A DNA stretch of 64,000 nt, from assembly GCA_022567155.1 (NCBI GenBank), contig JADFHN010000005.1:1-64000 (forward strand), given 5' to 3'. The notes beneath the pieces were generated by a model, which had not been told where the DNA came from, searched no databases, and saw nothing but the letters and a program-made list of their open reading frames with translations. This DNA is from Bacteroidota bacterium. GTDB taxonomy: Bacteria; Bacteroidota; Bacteroidia; Cytophagales; Cyclobacteriaceae. Below are positions 37,286 through 46,952 of the stretch, piece by piece. Made by a program: the position numbers and the translations under genes. Position 1 is the first letter of the stretch. Each line of letters begins with the position of its first letter.

Positions 37286-37803
37286 CCGCTCCAAAAGTCG
37301 GGATTATTATGGGCAGCAAATCAGATCTGAAAGTAATGTCAGAGGCTGCTGAAATACTTGAGGAACTCAACATACCTTTTGAAGTTACTATTGTTTCGGC
37401 ACACCGCACCCCACATCGCATGATCAAATATGCCGAAGAGGCAAGGGAAAGAGGATTGAAAGTAATCATTGCCGGAGCCGGAGGCGCAGCACACCTGCCG
37501 GGAATGGTGGCCTCTCTGACAACCTTACCGGTAGTTGGAGTACCCATAAAATCCCGGAATTCCATTGATGGATGGGATTCTATTCTGTCTATTTTGCAAA
37601 TGCCAGCAGGCATTCCAGTGGCAACGGTCGCATTGGATGGAGCAAAAAATGCAGGTCTCATTGCAGCGCGCATTGTCGGAAGCTATGAAGAAGATGTTGC
37701 AGATGGATTGCGCAAATACAAGGAAGAGTTAAAAGAAAAAGTGGAAAATACTGCCCGTGACATTGAACAACATGGGTATAAGGGCGCTAAAATCGGGTTT
37801 TAG
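37282..37803 (+). CDS. purE: N5-CAIR mutase
   Basis: PurE converts N5-CAIR to CAIR. The 173-residue class I protein has the phosphate-binding GSKSDL and the catalytic region SAHRTPHRMIKYA, plus AGAGGAAHLPGM. It overlaps purK by 4 bp. Confidence 0.96.
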   Translation: MTAPKVGIIMGSKSDLKVMSEAAEILEELNIPFEVTIVSAHRTPHRMIKYAEEARERGLKVIIAGAGGAAHLPGMVASLTTLPVVGVPIKSRNSIDGWDSILSILQMPAGIPVATVALDGAKNAGLIAARIVGSYEEDVADGLRKYKEELKEKVENTARDIEQHGYKGAKIGF

Positions 37804-37821
37804 ACTTAGACACCCCGTATG

Positions 37822-38895
37822 TCAGGACCTGATGTATTTCTTCCTGAATGCTGCCAGGTCATTATCATCACCTAACAAAATGAAAACACCATTCGGGCTG
37901 ATTGTGACTTCCGAATGCGGGTTGAAAATAAAGTTATGTCCTTTTTCTTTATATGCGATAATTGTGGATCCGGTATTTTTCCTGATTCCCAGATGTCTGA
38001 TTTTTTCGTCTCTGTATTCATCCTTGAATTCTTCGTAATAAACTCTTCCAGAACAAAAAGCACATCAGAACCACTCAATAAATCAAGAAACCCGATCACA
38101 TAAGGTTTTGTGATTAACCAGGTCATATATAACCCTCCCAGGTTGTCAGTTATAATAACATGGGTGGCTCCCGACCGGTATAGTTTGCTTACGGAGTTTT
38201 CGTCCGAAGCACGTGCAATAATGATAACGGCATGATTTAACATACTGATAATAAGGAGTATAAAAACATTGTCGGCGTCACTTGGCAATGTGGTAATAAG
38301 CATGGAGGCTCATTCCAGACCTGCGTGTATTAATACATCATCCGCCGTTGCGCCTTCTCTCAGAATTTTAATATCCTTGTATGTTTCTGATATGGATTCG
38401 TAAACATCCGGATTTTGATCGATGACGATAAATTCCTTGCCGTCAGCAAGAAGTTCCTCGCATGCCTTTCTGCGGTTTCGGCCAAATCCGCAAACAGTGA
38501 CGTGGTTATGCGGTTTTTTCAGATCCCGTGTAGTCATATAAAATCGAAAAGCTCTCTTCGGTTCTCCTTCAAACAAATACACAGTTATGGAGGGGATCAC
38601 ATATTCGAATATTACTAAATTAAATACGATTTAAAAGCCGGTAAATATCATTCCGGCATTACTCAACGGTTGTACCTCCTCAAACCCTACCGTTGACAAT
38701 GTGATTACAGTCATAAAAAACGCTTCCAGAAGTGTGAAATCCTCAATTAACGTAAACCCCAGTACATCAATCAATGTGCTGGCGATGAGAAGCCCAATTG
38801 TTATATATAGCTTAGCAAGGCTCTTACTGACGATCCCGAATGATCGGTGGTTTGAATAAATCAGGACTGTTTGTATGCCGGTTGTATTGGCTTAA
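37822..38895 (-). pseudogene. Broken potassium channel with TrkA-N/TrkA-C (RCK) domains
   Basis: Reading the minus strand from about 38895, one frame gives two membrane helices and the pore helix/selectivity filter ([10 protein letters not shown]). An in-frame TAA follows, then IVFNLVIFEYVIPSITVYLF and a Rossmann TrkA-N domain (VTVCGFGRNRRKACEELLAD). An in-frame TGA lies at 38310-38312. The domain then continues (ASMLITTLPSDADNVF), with a frameshift near 38045. The TrkA-C domain (IRHLGIRKNTGSTIIAYKEK onward) ends in another frame at 37822. With two stops and one frameshift it is a dead gene. No start codon is obvious at the 5' end. Confidence 0.82.
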
Positions 38896-39267
38896 GATAC
38901 TACTAAGCCGTTAAAAGTGAAAATAACTTCATCGAATTTAATGTGTATATGGGAATGTCAATCATACCGGGCAGGACAAGAATGATGTAATTGATACCAG
39001 AAAAGATGAGGCAGGGGTATTATCTGAAAATCATGAATCTTAGGATAACATTTAATAGTGTTTAGTGTCTGAGATAAACCGGTAAAAGCCAACAGAAATA
39101 GATCCGGAGAGGTGCAAGTATTTAGCTTCGAACATAAATTTTAGAGCCCATAACTGTTACTATTTGTAAGTGAGCTGTATTAATCATTACATTTATAGCA
39201 TTTATCCGAATGATTTGTGATCAGAATAACTAAATATATGTTTTTTTGTAATTATTAATTAATTGGC
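38896..39267. other. Non-coding spacer
   Basis: These 372 bases between the channel relic and the LETM1-like gene are AT-rich. I see no gene, strong hairpin or clear promoter. They may include the eroded 5' region of the channel gene. Confidence 0.4.
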
Positions 39268-40530
39268 ATGAAAACAGGTAAAAACGGGTGGTTAAAAGAA
39301 TACCTTGATTACAGAATAAATCATTATCACGAAGACGTCATAAAATCTTCGATTCATCCCGACTATTCCCTGTATAATTTATTGCAACCCACGGGCCTGC
39401 TTTACGGCAAACCCATCCAGGCTGAAAATCTGGATCAAACGCAGTTCACTGCACTTAATGAACACGATAGGATGGTGACTTTGCTTGCGGAGAGCCTTGT
39501 AAATGCATCATTACTATTTCATCAGGACGAAATAAAAAATGCTGAAGATTTTTCCCGGATATTATTTAAAACTGTTGCCAATATCACCGACTTCTATAAC
39601 AAGGTATATCCTGAAATAGCGGTCAACACCAAAACTTTATTTGGCAAACAGATATCAACATTGGAAACCACGGAAAAAATTCTTGAAAGGCGTCTGGCGG
39701 GAATGTCTGAAAGTTCAGATAGTTTTTGGGTTCATTTTTTTTATAATACCCTTGTATTTCTGGACATCTACTTATTTGGACAATGGATTCATACTGGCAA
39801 TGGAGAAGTTTTAACAGCATTTTTCATACAGGAGAAGGAGGAGCTCAGATTAACAATTATAAAAATAATGGTTGCTGCGGCGTATGCCAATAATATTTTA
39901 GAACTGGAAGAAAAGAAAATATTTGAATATTTGCTTCAAGCAGCACAACTGTCGGGCAAAACGACGAAAGATGCAAAAAAGTACCTGGAACAGGGCGTCC
40001 AGGTGGAAGAGATAACACTGCCTCAGAACAACTCCTGGCTGTTGAAAAAATATTTTCTGGAAATTGCCATAATCACCGTATGGGCTGATCGCGTAGTTGA
40101 TGACAAGGAATTGGCGTTTCTAAAAAGGTTAAACAGTCATCTTGGTTTTTTTGATGATGACCTTGATAAAAGTATGATGGCTATTGAGAGCTTTGTACTG
40201 GAACATTGGCAGGAAATGGGAGAACTTCAGTCGAAAAAAAGTTTTGATGTGTTGGGCAAGGAGTTCGAAGAAAAGGTCTTAAAAATAACGAAACGAAATG
40301 AAAACCGGATACGGCAGGAAATTAAAGTAAGTGAAAAAATCACCAGACTAATCCGAAAATACCAGAACAATGACCTCTCTGATGAAGATGCCGAAAGGCT
40401 CAGAAATATGCTGATGAACATCCTGCAAAATCTCCCGGCTTTTGGGTTTATTGCATTGCCTGACACCTACATGACTCTGCCGCTGTTGTTTAAAATACTT
40501 CCGGAAGATATTATAAACACACCCCGCTGA
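39268..40530 (+). CDS. LETM1-like protein with TerB-type middle region
   Basis: The 420-residue protein ends with a motif typical of LETM1-family ribosome-binding domains (LPAFGFIALPDTYMTLPLLF, then KILPEDIINTP). The middle (about 190-305) looks TerB-like, with acidic loops (YANNILELEEKKIFEYLL; WADRVVDDKELAFLKRLN). No confident transmembrane helix is present. Bacteroidota homologues are catalogued as LETM1-related, biofilm-associated proteins; the mechanism is unknown. It converges with the lipoprotein gene at 40532, one base apart. Confidence 0.75.
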   Translation: MKTGKNGWLKEYLDYRINHYHEDVIKSSIHPDYSLYNLLQPTGLLYGKPIQAENLDQTQFTALNEHDRMVTLLAESLVNASLLFHQDEIKNAEDFSRILFKTVANITDFYNKVYPEIAVNTKTLFGKQISTLETTEKILERRLAGMSESSDSFWVHFFYNTLVFLDIYLFGQWIHTGNGEVLTAFFIQEKEELRLTIIKIMVAAAYANNILELEEKKIFEYLLQAAQLSGKTTKDAKKYLEQGVQVEEITLPQNNSWLLKKYFLEIAIITVWADRVVDDKELAFLKRLNSHLGFFDDDLDKSMMAIESFVLEHWQEMGELQSKKSFDVLGKEFEEKVLKITKRNENRIRQEIKVSEKITRLIRKYQNNDLSDEDAERLRNMLMNILQNLPAFGFIALPDTYMTLPLLFKILPEDIINTPR

Positions 40531-40531
40531 T

Positions 40532-41134
40532 CTACGGATATATAATGAGTGCCTCTATCGTGTAGTTAACCGTATCTTTCAGCCGAAGTTTTTGTTTGCC
40601 TTTTATGAGGAAAGAATGCAACACTACCTCCTTATTGGATTCATCAAAGTACATGGCCATGTTGAGTGAAGAATAAAACAATTCATTTTTTTCTTCTTTT
40701 ACAATTTCAATTTTCCTTAGGCTGTTTATTTCATTGAGATAATATACCCGTATGGCCTTGATGCGCAATTTTTCATCGTTTATCGGGATAAACATATCAA
40801 ATAACAAATTGCTGTGAATGTCTTTTTCAGCTTTCTTAACCGAATATGCTTTTGAAAATGCTGGTTTGTTTATGTCAGCTTCTCTAAACAAGGCAAGCTC
40901 CCTGGCCCATCCTGCACTATCGAACTGCATATGTTTTTCTTCGGTATTTCCATTCACTGTGGCTTTTTTATAAAGCCGGGCGTTTTTTTGTGTCAGCTTA
41001 ATAATCTGCCTTCTGATCAGGCTGTCGAGGTTATAGTACTCCTGTATCTGCTGCTTTTCAGACCCGACCGTATTGCATGATACTAATACCCCAGCCCACA
41101 GAACCAATAAAACCGATGATGTTACCCTGGTCAT
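40532..41134 (-). CDS. Hypothetical lipoprotein
   Basis: A 200-residue protein with a lipoprotein signal peptide (lipobox LVSC, Cys at 20) and a mature part with no family I recognise. Its ATG overlaps the gpmI stop by 4 bp, so it is translated from the gpmI transcript. It is probably anchored in the outer membrane facing the periplasm. Confidence 0.65.
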   Translation of the reverse strand: MTRVTSSVLLVLWAGVLVSCNTVGSEKQQIQEYYNLDSLIRRQIIKLTQKNARLYKKATVNGNTEEKHMQFDSAGWARELALFREADINKPAFSKAYSVKKAEKDIHSNLLFDMFIPINDEKLRIKAIRVYYLNEINSLRKIEIVKEEKNELFYSSLNMAMYFDESNKEVVLHSFLIKGKQKLRLKDTVNYTIEALIIYP

Positions 41135-42663
41135 ACCGCAACTAACACTTCTCCAGTCATTTCAGCAGGAATGGGTATTCCCATAAGCGTAAGAATAGTG
41201 GGTGCAAGGTCTCCGAGTTTACCATTTTTTATATTCCCCCTGAATTCATCATCCACCAGGATGCAGGGTACAAGGTTGGTGGTATGAGCCGTGTTGGGTG
41301 TTCCATCTTCATTTATCATCATGTCTGAGTTGCCGTGATCAGCAATAATAATTGTTATATAGCCATTTTTCAGTGCTGCGGTTACAACCTTTTCTGTACA
41401 TTGATCAACGGTTTCGCAAGCTATAACAACGGCTTCAAACACCCCTGTGTGACCCACCATGTCGGGGTTAGCAAAATTGAGAATAATAAAATCGGTATCA
41501 CCTTTGTCAAGTTCAGGAATAATTTTATCCCGGATACCGGCGGCGCTCATCTCAGGCTTCAGGTCATAGGTAGCCACTTTGGGTGAAGGGCATAATATCC
41601 GCTTCTCGCCTTCAAACGCCTCCTCACGTCCGCCTGAAAAGAAGAATGTAACATGCGGATACTTTTCGGTTTCAGCAATTCGTATCTGTTTTTTCCCTTC
41701 TTTTTCAAAAACTTCTCCAAGGGTGTTCGCCAGGTTTTCCTTATTAAAGATTACATGTATATTTTGAAATGAGTCGTCATAATTGGTCATTGTAACATAG
41801 TGCAAATCAAGTTTCGACATACCGAATTCAGGGAAATCCCTTTGCGTGAGCACCTCGGTAATCTCTCTTCCCCTGTCAGTTCTGAAATTAAAACTTATAA
41901 CCACATCCCCGTCACTTATTAACCCGATCGGATTTCCTTCCTGATCGGTATGAATAATAGGTTTGATAAATTCATCCGTAACGCTCTGCTCATAAGACTT
42001 CTCTATACTGTGTAGAAGGTCATCTGATGGAATGCCGATCCCCTTTACCATAGCATCATAAGCAAGCTTCACTCTTTCCCACCTCTTATCCCGATCCATG
42101 GCATAATATCTGCCGGTAACCGAGGCAATCCGGCCGGTAGTTTTTTTCAGATGATCTTGCAGTTCGCGTATGAAACCCGTTCCGCTTTTCGGATCACAAT
42201 CGCGTCCGTCGGTAAAGGCATGAATGCAAACCTGGTTCGAATCAAGACCATAATCTGCTACTATGCTGCATAATCCTTTCAGGTGAATAATGTGGGAATG
42301 CACGCCACCGTCTGACAATAAACCGATAAAGTGAACTTTCTTGTTTTCTTTTTTCGCATAGTTTACGGCTTTTTTTAGTTCTTCATTTTTCCCCAGTGTG
42401 CTCTCATCAATGGCTTTATGTATTTTTACCAGGTCCTGATATACGATCCTGCCTGCACCAATATTCATATGGCCAACCTCCGAATTACCCATCTGGCCGT
42501 CGGGTAACCCGACAAACAGTTCTGAGGCATTCAGCCTGCTATGTGGATATTTTGTATAAAGCGAATCAATAAAAGGTGTATTTGCCTGATCAATTGCAGA
42601 AACTTCTTTGTTTGTAGCTATTCCCCAGCCATCAAGTATCATTAAGAGAACTTTTTTTCCCAT
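41131..42663 (-). CDS. gpmI: 2,3-bisphosphoglycerate-independent phosphoglycerate mutase
   Basis: It interconverts 3- and 2-phosphoglycerate in glycolysis using two manganese ions. The start at 42663 gives MGKKVLLMILDGWGIATNKE and 510 residues. Asp11, the nucleophile Ser61 (MGNSEVGHMNIGAG) and the late metal motifs (DHGNSDMM; NTAHTTNLVP) are present. The open frame reaches 21 codons further upstream without similarity. Confidence 0.96.
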   Translation of the reverse strand: MGKKVLLMILDGWGIATNKEVSAIDQANTPFIDSLYTKYPHSRLNASELFVGLPDGQMGNSEVGHMNIGAGRIVYQDLVKIHKAIDESTLGKNEELKKAVNYAKKENKKVHFIGLLSDGGVHSHIIHLKGLCSIVADYGLDSNQVCIHAFTDGRDCDPKSGTGFIRELQDHLKKTTGRIASVTGRYYAMDRDKRWERVKLAYDAMVKGIGIPSDDLLHSIEKSYEQSVTDEFIKPIIHTDQEGNPIGLISDGDVVISFNFRTDRGREITEVLTQRDFPEFGMSKLDLHYVTMTNYDDSFQNIHVIFNKENLANTLGEVFEKEGKKQIRIAETEKYPHVTFFFSGGREEAFEGEKRILCPSPKVATYDLKPEMSAAGIRDKIIPELDKGDTDFIILNFANPDMVGHTGVFEAVVIACETVDQCTEKVVTAALKNGYITIIIADHGNSDMMINEDGTPNTAHTTNLVPCILVDDEFRGNIKNGKLGDLAPTILTLMGIPIPAEMTGEVLVAV

Positions 42664-42709
42664 ATATTTTTTTCTGCTATTGCTTATTTCTTCGTTTTTA
42701 TGATTTTTG

Positions 42710-42717
42710 CAAATATA
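42710..42717 (-). promoter_or_regulatory. -7 element upstream of gpmI
   Basis: TATATTTG on the minus strand, a perfect TAnnTTTG, 47 bases before the gpmI ATG. It lies in the region shared with the divergent DUF4783 gene. Confidence 0.4.
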
Positions 42718-42799
42718 ACTATTCAAATTCAGGTTTGTATGGTAGAACTGTTTATTGTAATTTCAAAGCTTCAGATACGTTTATTAAATTAAGTGGCAT

Positions 42800-42807
42800 A
42801 ATTTTGG
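42800..42807 (+). promoter_or_regulatory. -7 element upstream of the DUF4783 gene
   Basis: TAATTTTG, a perfect TAnnTTTG, 20 bases before the chosen ATG at 42828. This supports the shorter start over the in-frame ATG at 42735. Confidence 0.4.
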
Positions 42808-42827
42808 CGCTATTCATTGACAACAAC

Positions 42828-43229
42828 ATGAAGAATACTGGAGTTACAGGAGGGTTGCTTGCAATTTTGCTTCTTATCGGATTCACGGATCTGAGGGCGC
42901 AGGGTGATGTAATAAGCGATGTTAAAAGTGCATTGAACGCCGGCAGTTCAAAAGAACTCGTGAAATTTTTGGATAAAACTACTGATATTGATGTAGATGG
43001 CGATCGCTCGTCCTACAGTCGCACACAGGCTGAAGTGGTCTTAAAGGATTTTTTTAAGAAATATCCTCCTACCAATTTTCAGATAATACATCAGGGGGCC
43101 TCCAGGGCAGGCTCGCCCTATGTAATCGGCCAATACACGTTTAAAGCCGGAACATTCAGGGTGTGGATCAGACTTAAAAAAGAGGATGAGGTTTTCAGGG
43201 TTCATGCAATGAGTTTTTATAAAGACTAA
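42828..43229 (+). CDS. Exported DUF4783 protein
   Basis: A 133-residue protein with a signal peptide (MKNTGVTGGLLAILLLIGFT, cleaved near ...LRAQ) and a small NTF2-like domain (YSRTQAEVVLKDFFKKYPPT; VIGQYTFKAGTFRVWIRLKK) of the DUF4783 family. It lies immediately upstream of nadC, a pairing I have seen in Bacteroidota. Role unknown. Confidence 0.75.
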   Translation: MKNTGVTGGLLAILLLIGFTDLRAQGDVISDVKSALNAGSSKELVKFLDKTTDIDVDGDRSSYSRTQAEVVLKDFFKKYPPTNFQIIHQGASRAGSPYVIGQYTFKAGTFRVWIRLKKEDEVFRVHAMSFYKD

Positions 43230-43244
43230 TGAGGAATTGTTTTG

Positions 43245-44111
43245 ATGACTTCTACTGATTACCTGAATGAACAAGCTATCCAATCATTTATCGATAATGC
43301 CATACAGGAAGATGTAGGAAACGGCGATCAAAGCTCAATCGCTTCCATTCCATCTGATACGGAAGCAACAGCTAAATTGCATATCAAAGAAAGTGGAATC
43401 ATTGCCGGCATGGTACTGGCTGAAAAAATATTTTATAAGATTGACTCATCGCTGATTTTTGAACGGTATGTAAATGATGGGGATAATGTGGTGAAAAATG
43501 ATATTACATTTCAAATCCGGGGGCGTGCCCGTTCCATACTTACGGCCGAAAGACTGGTCTTGAACTGTATGCAGCGGATGTCAGGAATTGCGACTAAAAC
43601 ACGTCATTTGTTAGAGATGATAAAAGGAAGTAACGCCCGGCTGCTCGACACCCGTAAAACGACTCCAAATTTCAGACTGGCAGAAAAATGGGCCGTAAAA
43701 ATCGGCGGAGGTAAAAACCATCGATTCGGCCTCTATGACATGATCATGCTGAAAGACAACCATATTGATTTTGCAGGTGGTATAAAAAAAGCCATAACCG
43801 CCACGCAAAAATATTTATTAGAAACCGGCCAGACACTGAAAATAGAAATTGAAACAAGAAATCTAAAGGAAGTGGAAGAAGTACTCGATATTGGCGGGGT
43901 AGATATAATCATGCTTGATAATATGATGCCGTCGGAAATGCGTGAAGCGATCCGTATGATCGCCGGCAGATATATTACTGAAGCAAGCGGAGGAATTACC
44001 GAACAAAATATCCGGGAGGTTGCCGAATGCGGCATTGACTTCATTTCCGCAGGCGTACTTACACATTCTTTTAAAAGCCTCGACCTTTCGTTAAAAGCTA
44101 CTTCTGTCTGA
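43245..44111 (+). CDS. nadC: Nicotinate-nucleotide pyrophosphorylase (quinolinate phosphoribosyltransferase)
   Basis: NadC makes nicotinate mononucleotide from quinolinate in NAD synthesis. The 288-residue protein has the signature segments (QEDVGNGDQSS; ERLVLNCMQRMSGIATKTRH; LLDTRKTTPNFRLAEKWAVK; GGGKNHRFGLYDMIMLKDNH). The ATG at 43245 is used; a TTG codon directly before it is in frame. Confidence 0.96.
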   Translation: MTSTDYLNEQAIQSFIDNAIQEDVGNGDQSSIASIPSDTEATAKLHIKESGIIAGMVLAEKIFYKIDSSLIFERYVNDGDNVVKNDITFQIRGRARSILTAERLVLNCMQRMSGIATKTRHLLEMIKGSNARLLDTRKTTPNFRLAEKWAVKIGGGKNHRFGLYDMIMLKDNHIDFAGGIKKAITATQKYLLETGQTLKIEIETRNLKEVEEVLDIGGVDIIMLDNMMPSEMREAIRMIAGRYITEASGGITEQNIREVAECGIDFISAGVLTHSFKSLDLSLKATSV

Positions 44112-44223
44112 GAATTGGTTAAGCGAATATTACTGCCACATCCGGCTGAATTTATCAATAATTCTTATTCGAAGCCATTATCTTTGCAATGTTTTTTATA
44201 CTGAATTTTTAGGCACTCTCTAA

Positions 44224-44697
44224 ATGAACGTAAGAACAAAGAAATACAAACTCAATACAGGCACGTACATCAAACTAGGTTTACTGAATCTTTTACAGGA
44301 GCAATGGTGGGTGATTTTGATTGCACTGGCTATATGCGGTGGTTATCTCATAATCCCTTCAGCCTGGTGGTTTATAGGAGCGGGAAGCGGATTGGCACTT
44401 TATATATTGTTTTGGGTGATCCAGTTTGCCGGCGTAACGCAGCACGAACAAAGTAAATTCTTATTTGACAGACTCGGTTATGAAATCAACAGCCAGCAGA
44501 TTCTCATCAAAGTGTCGTCCAAACAGGGGATGCCCCTTAAGTGGGACAATATCAAAAGAGCAAAAGTAGGAAAAGATTATATCCTGCTTGTGATAAGCAA
44601 GGTGCAGCTTATTCATTTACCTTTTAGAATATTCAATTCAACAAACGAGCGAAAGTTTGTTGAAACCATTTTAAAAAGGAAGGGATATATTAAATAA
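44224..44697 (+). CDS. YcxB-like membrane protein
   Basis: A 157-residue protein with two membrane helices (about 30-48 and 52-70) and a C-terminal cytoplasmic beta domain of the YcxB/PH-like type (KWDNIKRAKVGKDYILLVIS). No function is known for this family. It precedes recX by 25 bp. Confidence 0.65.
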   Translation: MNVRTKKYKLNTGTYIKLGLLNLLQEQWWVILIALAICGGYLIIPSAWWFIGAGSGLALYILFWVIQFAGVTQHEQSKFLFDRLGYEINSQQILIKVSSKQGMPLKWDNIKRAKVGKDYILLVISKVQLIHLPFRIFNSTNERKFVETILKRKGYIK

Positions 44698-44722
44698 AAT
44701 AGCCGGCGGCAATTTCCAGCAT

Positions 44723-45202
44723 ATGAAAGCATTTAACAAAACAAAAGCAATAAGTTTTGAAGATGCAAAGGTCAAAGCTGCCTCTTATTGCACGTATCAG
44801 GAAAGATGCCAACAGGAGGTGAGGGATAAGCTTTATGGTTATGGTCTTCACAGAAAAGAAGTAGAAGAGCTTGTCAGCTATCTGATAACCGAAGGATTTA
44901 TAAATGAAGCAAGGTTTGCACGGGCTTATGCAGGCGGAAAATTCAGGATAAAAAAATGGGGAAAAGTACGCATCGCACACGAACTGAAGTTGCGTAAGAT
45001 ATCTGATGCATGTATAATACAGGGATTTGAAGAGATTGGCGAAGAAGAATATATTCAGACACTGGACACCCTGATCAATAAAAAATCTGCATTATTGAAG
45101 CATAAAAATACACTAATAGAAAAGAAGAAAGTGGCCGATTATCTTATAAACAAAGGATATGAACGTGCATTGGTCTGGGACAGGTTAAAGGATTACGGAT
45201 AA
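44723..45202 (+). CDS. recX: Recombination regulator RecX
   Basis: RecX binds RecA filaments and limits their activity. The 159-residue all-helical protein shows RecX triple-helix repeats (QERCQQEVRDKLYGYGLHRK; YLITEGFINEARFARAYAGG; WGKVRIAHELKLRKIS). recA is not in the window. Confidence 0.9.
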   Translation: MKAFNKTKAISFEDAKVKAASYCTYQERCQQEVRDKLYGYGLHRKEVEELVSYLITEGFINEARFARAYAGGKFRIKKWGKVRIAHELKLRKISDACIIQGFEEIGEEEYIQTLDTLINKKSALLKHKNTLIEKKKVADYLINKGYERALVWDRLKDYG

Positions 45203-45357
45203 GCAAAAGAATATATTAAAACCAATTTCCGGCTCCGGATGCATTTAATAATCAGAATGTTTAGTTTTGGAACCAATTGGGGCTTAAAAGAGTTTTTATA
45301 TTCTATAAACTATATGCTGTACAGATGCATATAGCTTATCATTTAATACAAGGAAAA

Positions 45358-45873
45358 ATGGACATCAAAACCGCATGTAAAAGTGTATTATTACAACTTG
45401 ATCAGGTCGTTAACCAAATAGATCATGTTGATTACTCCAAACCTATAGAAATATTGAGCGGATCCACGCTTGGACAGCATATACGCCATACCATTGAGTT
45501 TTTCATATGTCTTCAGGAGGGTTGTCTGAGCGGAGTAGTAAACTATGATAAAAGACGCCGTGATGTGACTATCGAGGAAGATCCGGAACGGGCAAAAGAA
45601 AGTATAGCCGGCATCCGGAAATTCGTTGATAAAATGCCTGAAGATTTTCCCCTTGTTCTGGAAGTTAATTACGATTTAAATATTGAGGATATCCAGACAG
45701 TACAGTCAAACTTTATCAGGGAGTTAACCTACAACATTGAACATACCGTGCACCATATGGCCATTCTGAAAATAGGACTTGCTGATATTACACCGTATGT
45801 TAGGGTTCCTAAAGGATTTGGCGTTGCGGTATCTACCTTGCGATACAGGAAGGAGCAGGATTTTGAAGTCTGA
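45358..45873 (+). CDS. DinB-like four-helix protein
   Basis: The ATG at 45358 follows AGGAAAA and gives a 171-residue protein. It has the DinB/YfiT bundle and likely metal-binding histidines (GQHIRHTIEFF near the N terminus; HTVHHMAILKIG near residue 140). DinB-like proteins include thiol-dependent transferases. It lies 8 bp upstream of the ATP-grasp gene. Confidence 0.78.
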   Translation: MDIKTACKSVLLQLDQVVNQIDHVDYSKPIEILSGSTLGQHIRHTIEFFICLQEGCLSGVVNYDKRRRDVTIEEDPERAKESIAGIRKFVDKMPEDFPLVLEVNYDLNIEDIQTVQSNFIRELTYNIEHTVHHMAILKIGLADITPYVRVPKGFGVAVSTLRYRKEQDFEV

Positions 45874-45881
45874 GTTGAATT

Positions 45882-46952
45882 TTGAATCCGATACAAAAAA
45901 TAAAAACATCTAATTTCTGGATACGGCTTACTCACTGGGAATTCTGGCCGTTTGAAGTTGTTTATATACCAATATTCATTTATTGGTTATGGCTTTCGCT
46001 TCGTGCCCGGTCGTTGTTCTTTTTTACGGCTTCCAATCCAGGTATTATGTATGGCGGTATGTTAGGTGAATCCAAGTATGAGATTCTGATGGGCCTACCC
46101 GTAACGCTCATTCCCAAAACAGTAATCGCCAATAATCATATCACCCTTCCGGCAGCACTGGATATGATGAAACATCATAACCTCCGGTTTCCCATTATTC
46201 TTAAACCCGATATCGGTGAGCGTGGATGGCAGGTTGAGAAAATAGCGAATGAAAATGAGTTGGAAGCATACCTGAATGCCAATAATGTGGACATTCTGTT
46301 TCAGGAATACATTGATCTTCCACTTGAGCTGGGGATCTTATATTACCGCTTTCCTGACAAAAAAACAGGGCGGATTACATCGGTAGTGAAAAAGAAAATG
46401 CTGGAAATAACCGGAAACGGATCTTCTACCATTAAAGAGCTGATGTATTCAATCCCCAGGGCAAAACTTCAAATCGAAACATTCGAAAAGGACCAGCCCG
46501 AGGTGTTGGCTAACGTACCAGCCAGTGGAGAGAAAATCGAACTTATGCCTATCGGTAACCACTGCCGGGGAACTACATTTCTCAATGCCAATGACCTTAT
46601 CACCAAAGAACTCACTGCTGTTTTTGATGCGGTTAGCGATAAAATTGATGGCTTTTATTTCGGCCGGTTCGATATCAGGTGTGAATCGAAAGAAGCCTTG
46701 TACAATGGGAAAATGAAAATCATGGAACTCAACGGAGCCGGATCCGAACCGGGCCATATTTATCATCCGGGGGCACGATTGATTGATGCGTACAAATCTC
46801 TTTTTTCGCACTGGAAAGCACTGTTTTTAATTAGCAGGATGAATAATAAGCGGGGCATTCCCTACCTTTCATTCGTTGAAGGCCTCCGGGTTATTAAAAA
46901 ACTTCGGGATTACAATAAGCTAAAAGTCAAAACACTTAACCTGAATGTATGA
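45882..46952 (+). CDS. ATP-grasp ligase with N-terminal membrane segment
   Basis: The 356-residue protein begins with TTG. It has a hydrophobic N-terminal segment (about 24-42, VVYIPIFIYWLWLSL) and an ATP-grasp domain: phosphate-clamp lysine in FPIILKPDIGERGWQV, ITGNGSSTIKEL, FYFGRFDIRC, and the metal-binding MELNGAGSEPGHIYHPG. It resembles D-Ala-D-Ala/carbamoyl-phosphate-type ligases acting on amino acids or peptides; the substrate is unknown. Its stop overlaps the start of the LysE-type exporter gene (ATGA). Confidence 0.8.
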   Translation: MNPIQKIKTSNFWIRLTHWEFWPFEVVYIPIFIYWLWLSLRARSLFFFTASNPGIMYGGMLGESKYEILMGLPVTLIPKTVIANNHITLPAALDMMKHHNLRFPIILKPDIGERGWQVEKIANENELEAYLNANNVDILFQEYIDLPLELGILYYRFPDKKTGRITSVVKKKMLEITGNGSSTIKELMYSIPRAKLQIETFEKDQPEVLANVPASGEKIELMPIGNHCRGTTFLNANDLITKELTAVFDAVSDKIDGFYFGRFDIRCESKEALYNGKMKIMELNGAGSEPGHIYHPGARLIDAYKSLFSHWKALFLISRMNNKRGIPYLSFVEGLRVIKKLRDYNKLKVKTLNLNV

